Notes: generated by a model from the sequence alone, not told the origin. A DNA stretch of 64,000 nt from Fibrella aestuarina BUZ 2 (GCF_000331105.1 NC_020054.1:979160-1043159), one strand, 5' to 3'; positions 8,430 through 18,516 are shown, counted from the first letter of the stretch. Numbers and translations: made by a program.

Positions 8430-9263
8430 TTAATTGTGTGCCGAGAAGTTTTGCTGGATGCTCAGACCGATCTCGTCGATGTTGTAGGTCAACTCATCGA
8501 TACGGCTGGTGAAGTAAGAGTACATGATCGTTGCGATAGCGGCAGTACCGATACCCAGAGCCGTGTTTACAAGGGCTTCTGAGATACCCGTTGCCAGAGC
8601 GGCCGTGTCAGGCTGACCCGTCGTACCCATAGCGGCGAAGGCACGGATCATACCCAATACCGTCCCGAGCAGGGCTACCAGCGTTGATACCGACGCCAGT
8701 GTAGCGATGATCGTCAGGTTCTTCTCAAGCATAGGCAGTTCAAGCGACGTAGCTTCTTCTACTTCTTTCTGCAGAGCTACCAGCTTCTGCTCTTTCGTCA
8801 GGGCTGCGTCGCCGCTCAGTTGCTGATACTTCAACAGGGCCGTCTTCACAACGTTACCTACTGAACCTTTCTGCTTGTCGCACTCAGCGATGGCAGCTGA
8901 TACTTCGTTACGGTCGAGGAGGCCTTTTACTTTCCGAACAAAGGCATCGATCGAGCCTGATCCTTTGGCGCGGCCGATAGTGATAAAGCGTTCAATGGAG
9001 AACACAAGTACGGTCAGGGCACAAGTAAACAGGATCGGTACGATAGGACCACCCTTGTAGATGATGCCGTAGTAATCGCCGTCGATCGGGTTTTTCTCAG
9101 GATCCCCCCCCTGGAAGTGGCTGGGGTCACCGAAGACAAACTTGTAAGCCAAATAGGCGACGATAGCCAGGATCGGGATGATTAGAACGGGATTCAGACC
9201 ACCTGACGACTTCTTTGGTGCGGCTGCCTTGGCGGGTGCGGGGGTTGCTGATTGTGTTTTCAT
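8430..9263 (-). CDS. exbB: ExbB/MotA/TolQ proton channel protein
   Basis: 277 residues. An Ala/Pro/Lys-rich start is followed by a membrane helix near residues 25-45. The MotA/TolQ/ExbB domain follows, with a helix near 75-92 and two more near 180-200 and 225-245. LLGTVLGMIRAFAAMG and ALVNTALGIGTAAIATIMY are signature stretches of the family, which forms the inner-membrane proton channel with ExbD. It is the first gene of the operon, 120 bases downstream of a promoter-like element. Confidence 0.94.
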   Translation of the reverse strand: MKTQSATPAPAKAAAPKKSSGGLNPVLIIPILAIVAYLAYKFVFGDPSHFQGGDPEKNPIDGDYYGIIYKGGPIVPILFTCALTVLVFSIERFITIGRAKGSGSIDAFVRKVKGLLDRNEVSAAIAECDKQKGSVGNVVKTALLKYQQLSGDAALTKEQKLVALQKEVEEATSLELPMLEKNLTIIATLASVSTLVALLGTVLGMIRAFAAMGTTGQPDTAALATGISEALVNTALGIGTAAIATIMYSYFTSRIDELTYNIDEIGLSIQQNFSAHN

Positions 9264-9778
9264 TGAACTGTGTACTATTGGGGTTGAATTGAAAGTTAGG
9301 TTTTGAACGTAAAAAAAGTGAAAATTCTCTATCAGCGACTTTTCAGAGAATAAAATTCCGAATAATCACCCGACTATTGCTGACAAATCTACGTTTTTTC
9401 TGTCCATAAACGGACAATCCGTTTTTGTAAAAAAATCGTGAATTGTAATTTTCTCAGCAAACTATAGGACAAAACCTTATTTAAGAGCGATCAATTTGTA
9501 CGCTTTACTTGTTGATCGTCAACACCCTAAATAGCCAGCAGAATCTATACAATCAGAATGGGCTTAGTTGGATTTTAGGAGGAGCGCGGAGTTTCATGGC
9601 GTTGCTGCTTTTTTGAATCACTAGGCTACTATTAAGGGTAAACCCTTGATGCAACCTCGCTCCGGTTTCCACAAAACTACCGCTGTCTCTCTGAAATGAG
9701 CCTTTCTTCCTACGTGGATTAGCATCCCGTAGACAGCTCGGCCAGCCAGATTAGTAGTTGATCAAGCTGTTTTCGTGA
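9264..9778. other. 515-base intergenic region
   Basis: AT-rich spacer between exbB (starting here) and the end of the RND pump gene. Apart from the promoter listed next I see no open frame, tRNA or clear terminator. A short AAGGGTAAACCCTT palindrome lies near 9635. Confidence 0.5.
9384..9417 (-). promoter_or_regulatory. Promoter of the exb-tonB operon
   Basis: Minus-strand TAGATTTG (9391-9384) matches TAnnTTTG exactly, with TTG at 9417-9415, 23 bases before it. Between them is the inverted repeat TGTCC-ATAAAC-GGACA (9401-9416), a possible operator. The leader to exbB would be about 115 bases. Confidence 0.5.
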
Positions 9779-12700
9779 CTAGATCGCTTCCGCAATAGCC
9801 TTCCGTTTCCGCCCGCCCCGCCGGGCAATTGTGTGCGTAATGTTACGGTTGAAGAAGCGGTAGATGATCGGGAAGATCAGCAACGTCAGCACGGTGGCGG
9901 TGATAAGTCCTCCGATAACGACAATCGCCAGGGGCTTCTGGGTTTCGGAGCCAATGCCGCTGCTGACGGCGGCGGGCAGTAGCCCGATGGCCGCCATCAT
10001 GGCCGTCATGACCACGGGGCGGATGCGTGATTTTACCCCGGCAGCAATCGCTTCATCGAGGGTCATGCCTTCAGCGAGGTTGGCGTTGAAGACCGAAATA
10101 AGGATAACGCCGTTCTGTACACAAATGCCGAAGAGGGCAATGAATCCAACGCCCGCCGAAATGCCAAAGATGGTGCCCGTAATATGAAGCGCCAGGATGC
10201 CACCGATCAGCGCGAATGGAACATTGAGCAGGACCAGGCCGGCGTCTTTTGCATTGCCGAAAAGGACGAACAGAATCACGAAAATGGCCATCAGGCTGAG
10301 CGGAACGACCTGCCCCAAGCGTTTGGTGGCACGTACCTGATTCTCAAATTCGCCCGTCCATTCGGCTTCGTAACCTTTATCGAACTTCACCGTCTTCTGC
10401 ACACGCTGTTGGGCATCGGCAATGGTGCTGCCTAAATCGCGCTCCCGAACGGAAAACTTGACGCCGATGAACCGCTTGTTTTTGTCGCGGTATACAAAGG
10501 CGGGGCCGGTTAGGGTTTTGATGGTCGCGATCTCTTTGAGCGGGATCTTGTCGCCTCGAATGGTGGGGACCATCAACAGACCGATGTCTTCCTCATTCTT
10601 GCGGTAATCGGGCTGGTAACGTACCCGGATATCAAAACGGCGTTCACCTTCGTATAACTGCGTGGCCGTTTTACCACCAATAGCCATCTCGATAACGGCC
10701 TCGGCGTCGCCCACCCGTACGCCGTAGAAGGCCATCTTCTGCTTATCGACATAGATGCTCATTTCGGGCTGACCCACATTGCGCAGAATACCCACATCTT
10801 TTACGCCAGGTACGTCGCGAATGGCCGCGATGACCTGATTGGCGTATTTGTCGAGTTCGGCTAAGTCGTTGCCGAATATCTTCACGGCGTTGCTGGCGTT
10901 CATGCCCGCAACGGCTTCGGCCACGTTGTCAATAATAGGCTGCGAATAGTTGTAATTGATGCCCTGAAATTGCTTGAGCTTCGCGTCCATCTCCTCGATC
11001 AGCTGATCGGTGGTGATAGGGCGAGTCCAGTCTTTCTTGGGTTTTAAGTTTACCTGCATCTGGACATAGTAGAACCCCGAAGGATCGGTGCCATCGTTGG
11101 AACGCCCCGTCTGCGACAACACGCCCCGTACTTCGGGAAACTCACTCAGCTTGCCACGCAGGGTATGCACCATCTTCACCGTTTCGGCCAACGACGTGCT
11201 CATGGGCAGCTTGGCCTCGACCCAAAGGGCGCCTTCATTCAGTTGGGGTAAAAATTCGGTGCCCAGCAAGCTGGCCGACGCGAAGGTGAGCCCCATGAAC
11301 AACAAGGCAACTAGCATGCTGATGCGCTGATGGGCGTAAGTCCAGCCAAAACCCCGCGTAACGATCCGGTCGAAGAAATTGACGATGGGGTTATTCTTCT
11401 CACGCACGTTTTTATTGAGCAGCATCGAACACAGCACCGGTACGAGCGTGAGGGTGAAAATCAGCGCACCGAGTAGAGCAAAACCCAGTGTCCAGGCCAG
11501 AGGACTGAACATTTTGCCTTCAACTTTCTCAAAAGAGAAAATCGGCAACAAGGCTGTGATGATGATCAGCTTGGAGAAGAAGACAGCCTTACCTAGCTCC
11601 GTGCCGGTTTTTCGAATGAGCCCCAGCTTCGCCAGCCGGTTGTAGCGCGGCATGCCGAAACGGTGCGCCTTGTGGTCGAGCACAACGAAGATGCCTTCAA
11701 CCATCACAACGGCGCCATCGATGATGATACCAAAGTCGACGGCGCCCATCGACAGCAGGTTGGCCGACATACCCCGCAGCCGCATGCAAAGGAAAGCAAA
11801 CAGCAAGGCCAGCGGGATAATAATGCTAACGATGACGGTTGTACGCCAGTCGGCCATAAACAGAAAGACAATGACCGTTACGAATAGAATTCCCTCGGCC
11901 AGATTGTGCAGTACGGTTTCGGTGCAAAACCGCATAAGGTTATCACGATCGTAGAACGTAACCATCTCGACGTCGTCGGGCAGCACTTTCTCGTTGAGCT
12001 CGTCGATCTTGGCTTTCACCCGCGCCAGCACCTCCGACGGGTTTTCCCCCTTCCGCTGCACAATGATGCCCTCAACGACGTCGTCGTTTTGGTCGAGGCC
12101 AACCTGCCCCACCCGCGGCTGATTGGACAGTGACACGTCGGCCACATCACGCACCAGCACGGGCAGGCCACCCTGTTCATCGACGATGATGTTTTCGATG
12201 TCTTCGATGTTGTTCAGCAGCCCGATGCCCCGAACCACATAAGCTTGCCCATTTTTCTCGATGACATCGCCGCCCACATTGAGGTTGTTCTGCGTAACGG
12301 CATTGTACACCTCTGATGGGGTAATGCCGTATTTCTGCAACAGAATCGGGTTCACGCTGACCTCATACGTTTTCTCGCGACCACCAAAGGCAACCACGTC
12401 GGCCACACCGGCCACCGACCGCAACTGTCGGTCGATCACCCAGTTTTGCAGGGTTAGCAGCTCGCGGGTATCGCGCGTTGGCGATTTAAGCGTATAACGG
12501 AAGATCTCGCCGGTGGGGCCATAAGGCGGCTGAATGTCGGGCTCAACACCGTCGGGGAGCGACACCGTACGCAGCAGGTTATTGACCTGTTGCCGGGCGA
12601 AGAAATCCTCTACGTCGTCCTCGAAGATGATTTTCATCACCGAGAGGCCAAACATCGTGATCGACCGGACGTTGGTCTTACGCTGCACCGAGTTCATGGC

Positions 12701-12922
12701 CACCTCGATGGGCACCGTCACAAACCGCTCCACTTCTTCAGCGCTGCGCCCGTTCCATTCCGTCACGATGATAATCTGCGTGTTGGTAACGTCCGGGAAG
12801 GCTTCGATGGGCGTTTTCAGGTAGCTGATGACGCCGGCTACCGTCAGCGCCCCGACCATGAAAAACACGAAAAAGCGGTTCTTCAGCGAAAACGTGAGAA
12901 TGGATTTAATGAGCGCGTTCAT
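9779..12922 (-). CDS. CusA/CzcA-type heavy-metal RND efflux pump
   Basis: About 1047 residues, normal for an HME-family RND transporter; an in-frame ATG 18 bases upstream is less likely, since MNALIKSIL is the usual kind of start. The N-terminal helix is followed by PIEAFPDVTNTQI, the porter domains, and the TM4 motif AVDFGIIIDGAVVMVEG, whose Asp and Glu residues mark the metal-exporting class. GTEFLPQLNEGAL is also typical. Such pumps export monovalent (Cu, Ag) or divalent (Zn, Co, Cd, Ni) ions from the periplasm using the proton gradient; the sequence does not settle which. It is the last of three genes: outer-membrane factor, adaptor, pump. Confidence 0.92.
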   Translation of the reverse strand: MNALIKSILTFSLKNRFFVFFMVGALTVAGVISYLKTPIEAFPDVTNTQIIIVTEWNGRSAEEVERFVTVPIEVAMNSVQRKTNVRSITMFGLSVMKIIFEDDVEDFFARQQVNNLLRTVSLPDGVEPDIQPPYGPTGEIFRYTLKSPTRDTRELLTLQNWVIDRQLRSVAGVADVVAFGGREKTYEVSVNPILLQKYGITPSEVYNAVTQNNLNVGGDVIEKNGQAYVVRGIGLLNNIEDIENIIVDEQGGLPVLVRDVADVSLSNQPRVGQVGLDQNDDVVEGIIVQRKGENPSEVLARVKAKIDELNEKVLPDDVEMVTFYDRDNLMRFCTETVLHNLAEGILFVTVIVFLFMADWRTTVIVSIIIPLALLFAFLCMRLRGMSANLLSMGAVDFGIIIDGAVVMVEGIFVVLDHKAHRFGMPRYNRLAKLGLIRKTGTELGKAVFFSKLIIITALLPIFSFEKVEGKMFSPLAWTLGFALLGALIFTLTLVPVLCSMLLNKNVREKNNPIVNFFDRIVTRGFGWTYAHQRISMLVALLFMGLTFASASLLGTEFLPQLNEGALWVEAKLPMSTSLAETVKMVHTLRGKLSEFPEVRGVLSQTGRSNDGTDPSGFYYVQMQVNLKPKKDWTRPITTDQLIEEMDAKLKQFQGINYNYSQPIIDNVAEAVAGMNASNAVKIFGNDLAELDKYANQVIAAIRDVPGVKDVGILRNVGQPEMSIYVDKQKMAFYGVRVGDAEAVIEMAIGGKTATQLYEGERRFDIRVRYQPDYRKNEEDIGLLMVPTIRGDKIPLKEIATIKTLTGPAFVYRDKNKRFIGVKFSVRERDLGSTIADAQQRVQKTVKFDKGYEAEWTGEFENQVRATKRLGQVVPLSLMAIFVILFVLFGNAKDAGLVLLNVPFALIGGILALHITGTIFGISAGVGFIALFGICVQNGVILISVFNANLAEGMTLDEAIAAGVKSRIRPVVMTAMMAAIGLLPAAVSSGIGSETQKPLAIVVIGGLITATVLTLLIFPIIYRFFNRNITHTIARRGGRKRKAIAEAI

Positions 12923-12997
12923 AGGTCGGTAAGTGGACAAGTGAATTCGGCTGGCCCGCTAACGTACCTGAGCGGTGCTGATTCACGCATGCACGAA

Positions 12998-14077
12998 TTA
13001 GTCGTTTAGAGCGTCGTAGATCAGCAACTGAGCCTGCGTAATGACTTTTTCGCCGGGTTGCAGCCCATTGCTTATGTAGGCCAGATCGCCCTGCGAGCGG
13101 AAGACCGTCACCTCGCGGGTATCGATGTGTTGCCGGTCGTGGTAGACCATGACGTACTGCTTGCTCTTGTCAAAAATGAGGGCTCGGGCCGGAATGGCCG
13201 GCATAGCGCCGCCCTCATCGAATGCCAGCATGACGGTGGCATTCATGCCGGGTTTAAGCTTCAGTTGCTCGTTGGCCAGCCGGATACGTACCTGAATGGT
13301 TTTGGTAGCAGGGTCAAGTACGTTGTAGACCTTGTCGACGACACCCCGGAAGGTTTTGTCGGGGTAGCTCAACGTTTTGATCTGCGCGGGCAGCCCCAGC
13401 CGCATCTGGCCAATTTCCGATTCATTAACGTTGGCCAGCACCCAGATTTCGTTCAACTGCGAAATGGTGAAAACGGCGTTGGCATCGTCGGAGCGGAGCT
13501 GCATGCCCCGATTGATGTTCTTTTCCAGCACGTACCCGGAAATTGGCGCCTTGATCACTGATTGGGCCTGTTTGTCGGCACCGTAGATTTGAAGCACCTC
13601 GCGCAGGCGGGCCAGTTCGGCCTGCTCACGCTCCACCTCTTTCTGCGCCGCCACCACGTCGCGTTCCGAGTTGAGTTTATCCACAAACATGTCCTGGGCT
13701 ACCTGCAAGTTCTTCTGTGCCAGCCGAAGTTCGGCCTGCGCCTGCGCCAGCTCCCGGTTGTAGCCCGCCACCTCGCTCGACTGAATGACGGCCAGCGTTT
13801 GCCCTTTCTGAACGTAGTCGCCCAGTTCAACCCGCACGTCGCGCACGTTGCCACCTACCAACGGAAACACCCGGATCAACCGGTTTTCGTCGGGGACGAC
13901 GCGCCCAATCAGCCGCAACTGGCTCCGGATGGGCTGGCTGACCACCGGCTCGGTCTGTACACGGCTAGCCATGGTATCGGTCAAGGCGAAGGCTGCTTTA
14001 GGCGCTTCTGTCGTTGCTTTTGGTTCTTTCGAGCAAGCCAGTATTAACAGAGACAGGAGTAAAAAATGAGGTTTCAT
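12998..14077 (-). CDS. RND efflux periplasmic adaptor (CusB/HlyD family)
   Basis: About 359 residues beginning MKPHFLLLSLLILACSK: a lipoprotein signal with Cys at residue 15. An alternative ATG lies 6 bases upstream. Barrel-sandwich (lipoyl) halves are visible at GNVRDVRVELGDYVQKGQ and VIKAPISGYVLEKNINRG, with a coiled-coil hairpin between them (Gln/Glu/Leu-rich, about residues 110-165), then a beta-barrel domain. It bridges the RND pump and the TolC-like protein. It lies 75 bases before the pump gene. Confidence 0.92.
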   Translation of the reverse strand: MKPHFLLLSLLILACSKEPKATTEAPKAAFALTDTMASRVQTEPVVSQPIRSQLRLIGRVVPDENRLIRVFPLVGGNVRDVRVELGDYVQKGQTLAVIQSSEVAGYNRELAQAQAELRLAQKNLQVAQDMFVDKLNSERDVVAAQKEVEREQAELARLREVLQIYGADKQAQSVIKAPISGYVLEKNINRGMQLRSDDANAVFTISQLNEIWVLANVNESEIGQMRLGLPAQIKTLSYPDKTFRGVVDKVYNVLDPATKTIQVRIRLANEQLKLKPGMNATVMLAFDEGGAMPAIPARALIFDKSKQYVMVYHDRQHIDTREVTVFRSQGDLAYISNGLQPGEKVITQAQLLIYDALND

Positions 14078-14156
14078 AGGCATTGGCCCGGTAGTTCGGG
14101 TTGATGGCTTTTAAACGGAAGATGCGTTGGTCAGGTACGTTAGGGCGCGGGCGTAG

Positions 14157-15410
14157 CTACCGGAAAATATCGGTGCCGATAACGTAGGTAAGCTGCTCGT
14201 AGGCGTTGACCCGGTCGGCCCGGAGCCGATTCAACTGGCGCGTATTGTCCAGGTACGTTTCAAACAGATCCACAAACTCGACGAGCGACAGGTTACCCTT
14301 TTCGAAATTGCGGAGCACGCTCTGGATCAACTCGTCGTATTGGCCTGAGAAATTGGGGTCAATGCTCCGGTAAGCCTGCTCGGTCTGCTGAATCTGTTCC
14401 AGCGAGGCGCGGATTTCGTTTTCGACGACACTTTGCAGATTGCGCTGGCCCAACCGCAAAAACTGCCCCTGCGCCTGAGCCGAGCGGATGTTACCCTGGT
14501 TCCGGTTCAGGATGGGCAGGTCAATGCTGGCCGTCAGGCCGATGTAGTTGGGAGTGTAGCTGGCGTTCTGGTCAAACATACCCCCCAACCGTACGTCGGG
14601 CGTGGCCAGTGCCCGTTGCAGTGCCAGATTAGCATCGGCTTGCCGAACCGCCACGTCGCTGCCCTGTAAATCCGGGCGGTTGCTGAAGGCAAGGGCCGTC
14701 GCTTCCTGTAGCGACGGCAACGATTGGCTGTAGCGCACGATATCGGCGTCGAGCACAATCGGGCGCACCGCCGCCTCCGTTTGTAGTAATACTCTCAGGT
14801 CGCGTTGCTGATCGATGAGCAGGTTGCGCAACTCGAGTTGATCGTTGGTCAGTTGCAACAGCAGCGCCTTCAACCGGACGATCTCCCGAAGCGACACATT
14901 GTTTTTGCCGTACTGCCGCTCAAACGCCGCGATAATCTCGGTGAGCCGCCCCCGCTGCTGATCGTAGATACGGAGCGAACTGGCCGTAAAATAGATGGAA
15001 TAGAACCGGCTGTGCAGGTCGAAACGCAGCGAGCGGAGCAGATCCGAAAACTGGAGTTCGGTCAGGCGAGCCTGCTGGGTTGCTACAGCTACGCGTTTGT
15101 TTCGTTTGCCAGCCAGTAAAATCGTTTGCTGGATCGACAGCGCCTTTTGCCCCCCCGGTCCAACATCAAAGAGCTGCCCGGCAGTGGGGTTGAACGCGTT
15201 CAGTTCAAGATAAACGGTGGGGTTATCGAAAAGCCGGGCCTGCGCTACCTGAGCCCGCGCCGCATCGATCTGAAAGCGGCCCGCCAGCGCCTGTAAGTTT
15301 TGCCGGAGAAACAAACTATCGGCTTGCCTAAGCGTCAGTGACAGGGTATCCTGCGCTGCTGACGGTAAGACGCCAAGGCTACAAACGGCAGCAAGCAGTT
15401 TTAAAAACAT
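14157..15410 (-). CDS. TolC-family outer-membrane efflux protein (CusC/CzcC-like)
   Basis: 417 residues from the ATG at 15410, which gives a signal peptide ending at LPSAAQ; a start at 15539 would add 43 residues without purpose. The two helical repeats of the family are seen: LFDNPTVYLELNAFNP with the long helices that follow, then NRPDLQGSDVAVRQADANL. It forms the outer-membrane duct. The region upstream has a near-match to the -7 element (GATATTTG, 15458-15451). The divergent gene at 15555 shares this 144-base promoter region. Confidence 0.9.
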   Translation of the reverse strand: MFLKLLAAVCSLGVLPSAAQDTLSLTLRQADSLFLRQNLQALAGRFQIDAARAQVAQARLFDNPTVYLELNAFNPTAGQLFDVGPGGQKALSIQQTILLAGKRNKRVAVATQQARLTELQFSDLLRSLRFDLHSRFYSIYFTASSLRIYDQQRGRLTEIIAAFERQYGKNNVSLREIVRLKALLLQLTNDQLELRNLLIDQQRDLRVLLQTEAAVRPIVLDADIVRYSQSLPSLQEATALAFSNRPDLQGSDVAVRQADANLALQRALATPDVRLGGMFDQNASYTPNYIGLTASIDLPILNRNQGNIRSAQAQGQFLRLGQRNLQSVVENEIRASLEQIQQTEQAYRSIDPNFSGQYDELIQSVLRNFEKGNLSLVEFVDLFETYLDNTRQLNRLRADRVNAYEQLTYVIGTDIFR

Positions 15411-15554
15411 TTTTAGAAAAAATAGGCTATTTACAGTACGGTTTTGGGTGCAAATATCCGGCTTAATCGTAGCGGATTTAATTAAAAGGCTATTAATAGA
15501 GCGAACATTAATGCTTTTTAACGTGTCATAAATGCTCATCTACTCAAGGCACCT

Positions 15555-16280
15555 ATGAAGACCTCGCTACCTGTGTGGGGCTGTATTGCCCTTCTGAGCT
15601 TCCTCTCGGGCACTGCCTGCGCTCAGGAATCTTATTTCAACGTAACCGAATCCGACGTGGCCGAAAAAGGGAAAATCGTTGTGCAGCAACAGTTCTCGAT
15701 TCAGAATTTTTACCGGTCGATCACGACGTTCGACTACGGTCTAGCTGAGGATCTTGAGTTGGGCGCCAATCTGATCAATCTGGATTATTACCCCGTCAGC
15801 CGGCGGTTTATGCGCAACGACTCCAGCACCGAGCAGGCCTACTCGCCCTTGCTGATGCTCAACGCTCAGAAAATCATTAAGCTACCGCATGATTTTCACG
15901 TGGGCATCGGTGGACAGGCGGGCTGGAACCTGACCCCTAATCTGGGGCAACACCGCTTCGTGCATTTTGTCTACCTTAACCTGAACCGCACGTTTCTGGA
16001 CGACCATTACAAACTCACGGCGGGGGTGTTCAACGGCCATGTGCGCTACCTCGGCGACGGGCCGCCGGTAGGCTTCCAGACGGGGTTCGAAGCGGCCATC
16101 GTGTATCAGAAACTGCACCTGCTTGGCGATTGGCTATCGGGGCAACACGACGCCGGGCAGCTGGTGCTGGGGCTTGAGGTGTTCCTGTCGAAAAAGATAC
16201 CCCTGTCGGTGGGGTGGCAACGGCGGAATCAGGATGGGTCCTCGGCGCTGGTGTTGCAGTTGACCTATCGGAATGAATAA
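15555..16280 (+). CDS. Exported beta-rich protein divergent from the metal-efflux operon
   Basis: 241 residues with a signal peptide (cleavage near GTACAQ). The rest alternates polar and hydrophobic residues with many aromatic ends (FDYGLAEDLELGANLINL, GVFNGHVRYLG), like a small outer-membrane beta-barrel. It has no Cys- or His-rich metal motif. I do not recognise a named family. Its head-to-head position with the CusCBA-like genes suggests common regulation and a role in the same metal response, but this is inference. Confidence 0.7.
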   Translation: MKTSLPVWGCIALLSFLSGTACAQESYFNVTESDVAEKGKIVVQQQFSIQNFYRSITTFDYGLAEDLELGANLINLDYYPVSRRFMRNDSSTEQAYSPLLMLNAQKIIKLPHDFHVGIGGQAGWNLTPNLGQHRFVHFVYLNLNRTFLDDHYKLTAGVFNGHVRYLGDGPPVGFQTGFEAAIVYQKLHLLGDWLSGQHDAGQLVLGLEVFLSKKIPLSVGWQRRNQDGSSALVLQLTYRNE

Positions 16281-16371
16281 ACCAACCGGTCCGGTAACCG
16301 CTCGGGTTTGTCTAGTGTCTTAGTCTAGAGACGCCTATCTTCGCTTCTTACAACGAAACCTATGTTTTTTT

Positions 16372-18414
16372 ATGAAGCGAAACCTGTTTACCCAAGTGGC
16401 GTTGCTGCTGCTTACCTGTACTCTACCTCAGCGAACGCAGGCCCAGAACGCAGACTGGCAGATTGTCGGGCAAAACATCAACCCGGCTAATTACTATGGT
16501 ATTACCGTTGCCAATGGCATGATCGGGCTGGTGTCGTCGCCAGAACCCATGAAGGTGAAAGACGTCGTGCTCAACGGCGCCTTCGACACCTACGGGCGGG
16601 GTCGCGTGTCGAACATCCTGAAGGTGTTCAACTTCGCCAATATGAATCTGGACGTCGACGGAACACGCATCGGCCCGCGCGACATCGCCAATTACCGGCA
16701 GACGCTCGACATGCAAAAGGCAGCGCTCACGACTACCTTCGACTATAAAGACAAGGTGAGTGTAAAGCAGACGATGATGGCCCTGCGCCACCTGCCGTTT
16801 TCAGAACTGACGATGGTGGAAATCACCGCCCGGAAAGACTGCGAAGTGATGCCCATGTCGGTGATTGAATCGCCCGAAAATCTGAAAGAGGTGAAGAACT
16901 TCTATTCGGAAATCGATCGCCCGCACGTTACCATCCGCCTGCTTACGTCAGTTGCCAAAAGCCCCAGCGGTCGGCATACGGTCGCGGCCTCGACCTCGTT
17001 TCTGTTCGATGAACTGCACGGGCAGGAACCCGACGTGATCCACGAAGACTGGGATTACAACATGCACCTGGCCAAATTCAAAAAGCGGCTGAAAGCTGGC
17101 GAGACGTACCGGTTCAGCGTAGTCGGTTCGGTATCATCGACCGCCCACACGGCAGACCCGCACAACGAAGCTGAGCGCCTGACCATCTTTGCCGCCCTGG
17201 AACGTACCCAGCGCCTGCTTAGCCGCCACAATGCCGAGTGGGACAAACTCTGGCAGTCAGATATCATCATCGACGGCGATCCCGATGCGCAACGGGCCGT
17301 TCGGCAGGCGCTGTATCACCTCTATTCGTTCGCCCGCGAAGGTACCGCCTACAGCCTGTCGCCAATGGGCCTGTCGGGGCTAGGCTACAACGGGCACGTG
17401 TTTTGGGACACCGAGCTCTGGATGTACCCGCCCTTGCTGATGCTGAAGCCCGAGATTGCCAAATCGCTGCTCGAATACCGTTTTGAGCGGATGGCTATGG
17501 CCCGGCAGAATGCATTCAGCCACGGTTACACAGGGGTGATGTTTCCGTGGGAATCCGATGCCGACGGGCAGGAAGCGACACCGGTTTGGGCGCTGACCGG
17601 CCCTTTCCAGCACCACATTACGGGTTGCGTAGGCTGGTCGTTCTGGAGCTATTACCAGGTAACAAAAGATAAAGAGTGGCTGCGTACGCGCGGGTACCCA
17701 ATGCTGAAAGAGGTCGCCGATTTTTGGGTGAGTCGCGTTGAGAAGGGTACCGATGGGCAGTACCATATTAATAATGTAATTGGCTCCAACGAATGGCAGG
17801 AAAACATCGATGATAACGCGTTCACCAATGGCATGGTCAAAACCGTGTTGCCGATGGCGACCAAAGCCGCGCAGGAACTGGGCATCGCGCCCAATCCGCA
17901 GTGGAATGCCGTCGCGGCTAACGTACCCATCCTGACTTTTCCCGACGGTACGACCAAAGAGAACCGGACCTACGATGGCGTGATGATCAAACAGGCCGAC
18001 GTAAACCTGCTGGCGTTCCCGCTCAAACTGATCACCGACGAGGCCCGTATCAGGAAAGACTTGGCCTATTACGCCCCCCGCTATTCGCCCGACGGCCCGG
18101 CAATGGGCTGGTCGGTGCTGTCGACGCTGTATACGCGCATGGGCGACCCCGAAAAAGGATTTGAGTGGTTTGTGAAAAGCTATAAGCCTAACGAGGTACC
18201 GCCGTTCGGGGTGTTGGCTGAAACGGCAGGCGGCACCAATCCTTATTTTGCGACGGGAGCAGGCGGCATGCTACAGGCGGTACTGAACGGCTTTGGCGGT
18301 CTCGACCTCTCCGACGCCGGCATCAGCCAATTGAAAAGCCGACTGCCCAAAAAATGGAAGTCGTTGACCATCAAAGGTATTGGCGTGGAGAAAAAAACGG
18401 TTGTCGTCAAGTAG
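16372..18414 (+). CDS. Glycoside hydrolase family 65-like protein
   Basis: 680 residues with a signal peptide (cleavage near QRTQAQ). An N-terminal beta-sandwich is followed by an (alpha/alpha)6 barrel with GH65 signatures: GYNGHVFWDTELWMYP (about residues 341-356), GVMFPWESDADGQE, and IGSNEWQENIDDNAFTN, in which Glu474 aligns with the catalytic acid of the family. GH65 enzymes hydrolyse or phosphorolyse alpha-glucosides such as trehalose, kojibiose or glucosyl-galactose. Secretion favours a hydrolase; the substrate cannot be told. It is a single-gene unit ending at a strong hairpin. A near-consensus -7 element (TATCTTCG) lies at 16336-16343. Confidence 0.85.
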   Translation: MKRNLFTQVALLLLTCTLPQRTQAQNADWQIVGQNINPANYYGITVANGMIGLVSSPEPMKVKDVVLNGAFDTYGRGRVSNILKVFNFANMNLDVDGTRIGPRDIANYRQTLDMQKAALTTTFDYKDKVSVKQTMMALRHLPFSELTMVEITARKDCEVMPMSVIESPENLKEVKNFYSEIDRPHVTIRLLTSVAKSPSGRHTVAASTSFLFDELHGQEPDVIHEDWDYNMHLAKFKKRLKAGETYRFSVVGSVSSTAHTADPHNEAERLTIFAALERTQRLLSRHNAEWDKLWQSDIIIDGDPDAQRAVRQALYHLYSFAREGTAYSLSPMGLSGLGYNGHVFWDTELWMYPPLLMLKPEIAKSLLEYRFERMAMARQNAFSHGYTGVMFPWESDADGQEATPVWALTGPFQHHITGCVGWSFWSYYQVTKDKEWLRTRGYPMLKEVADFWVSRVEKGTDGQYHINNVIGSNEWQENIDDNAFTNGMVKTVLPMATKAAQELGIAPNPQWNAVAANVPILTFPDGTTKENRTYDGVMIKQADVNLLAFPLKLITDEARIRKDLAYYAPRYSPDGPAMGWSVLSTLYTRMGDPEKGFEWFVKSYKPNEVPPFGVLAETAGGTNPYFATGAGGMLQAVLNGFGGLDLSDAGISQLKSRLPKKWKSLTIKGIGVEKKTVVVK

Positions 18415-18432
18415 AGCCCCGCTATCAATTAT

Positions 18433-18486
18433 AAGAGCCTCTTTCGGGTGCATCATCTGTGAACGATGCGCCTGAAAGAGGCTCTT
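18433..18486. terminator. Strong bidirectional terminator
   Basis: AAGAGCCTCTTTC pairs perfectly with GAAAGAGGCTCTT, and the stem goes on through GGTGCATC/GATGCGCC to about 22 bp with a 10-base loop. It lies between the convergent GH65 and TetR genes and can serve both. Confidence 0.8.
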
Positions 18487-18516
18487 CTGGTAGTTGAAGT
18501 GTACGGTGGGTGACGG

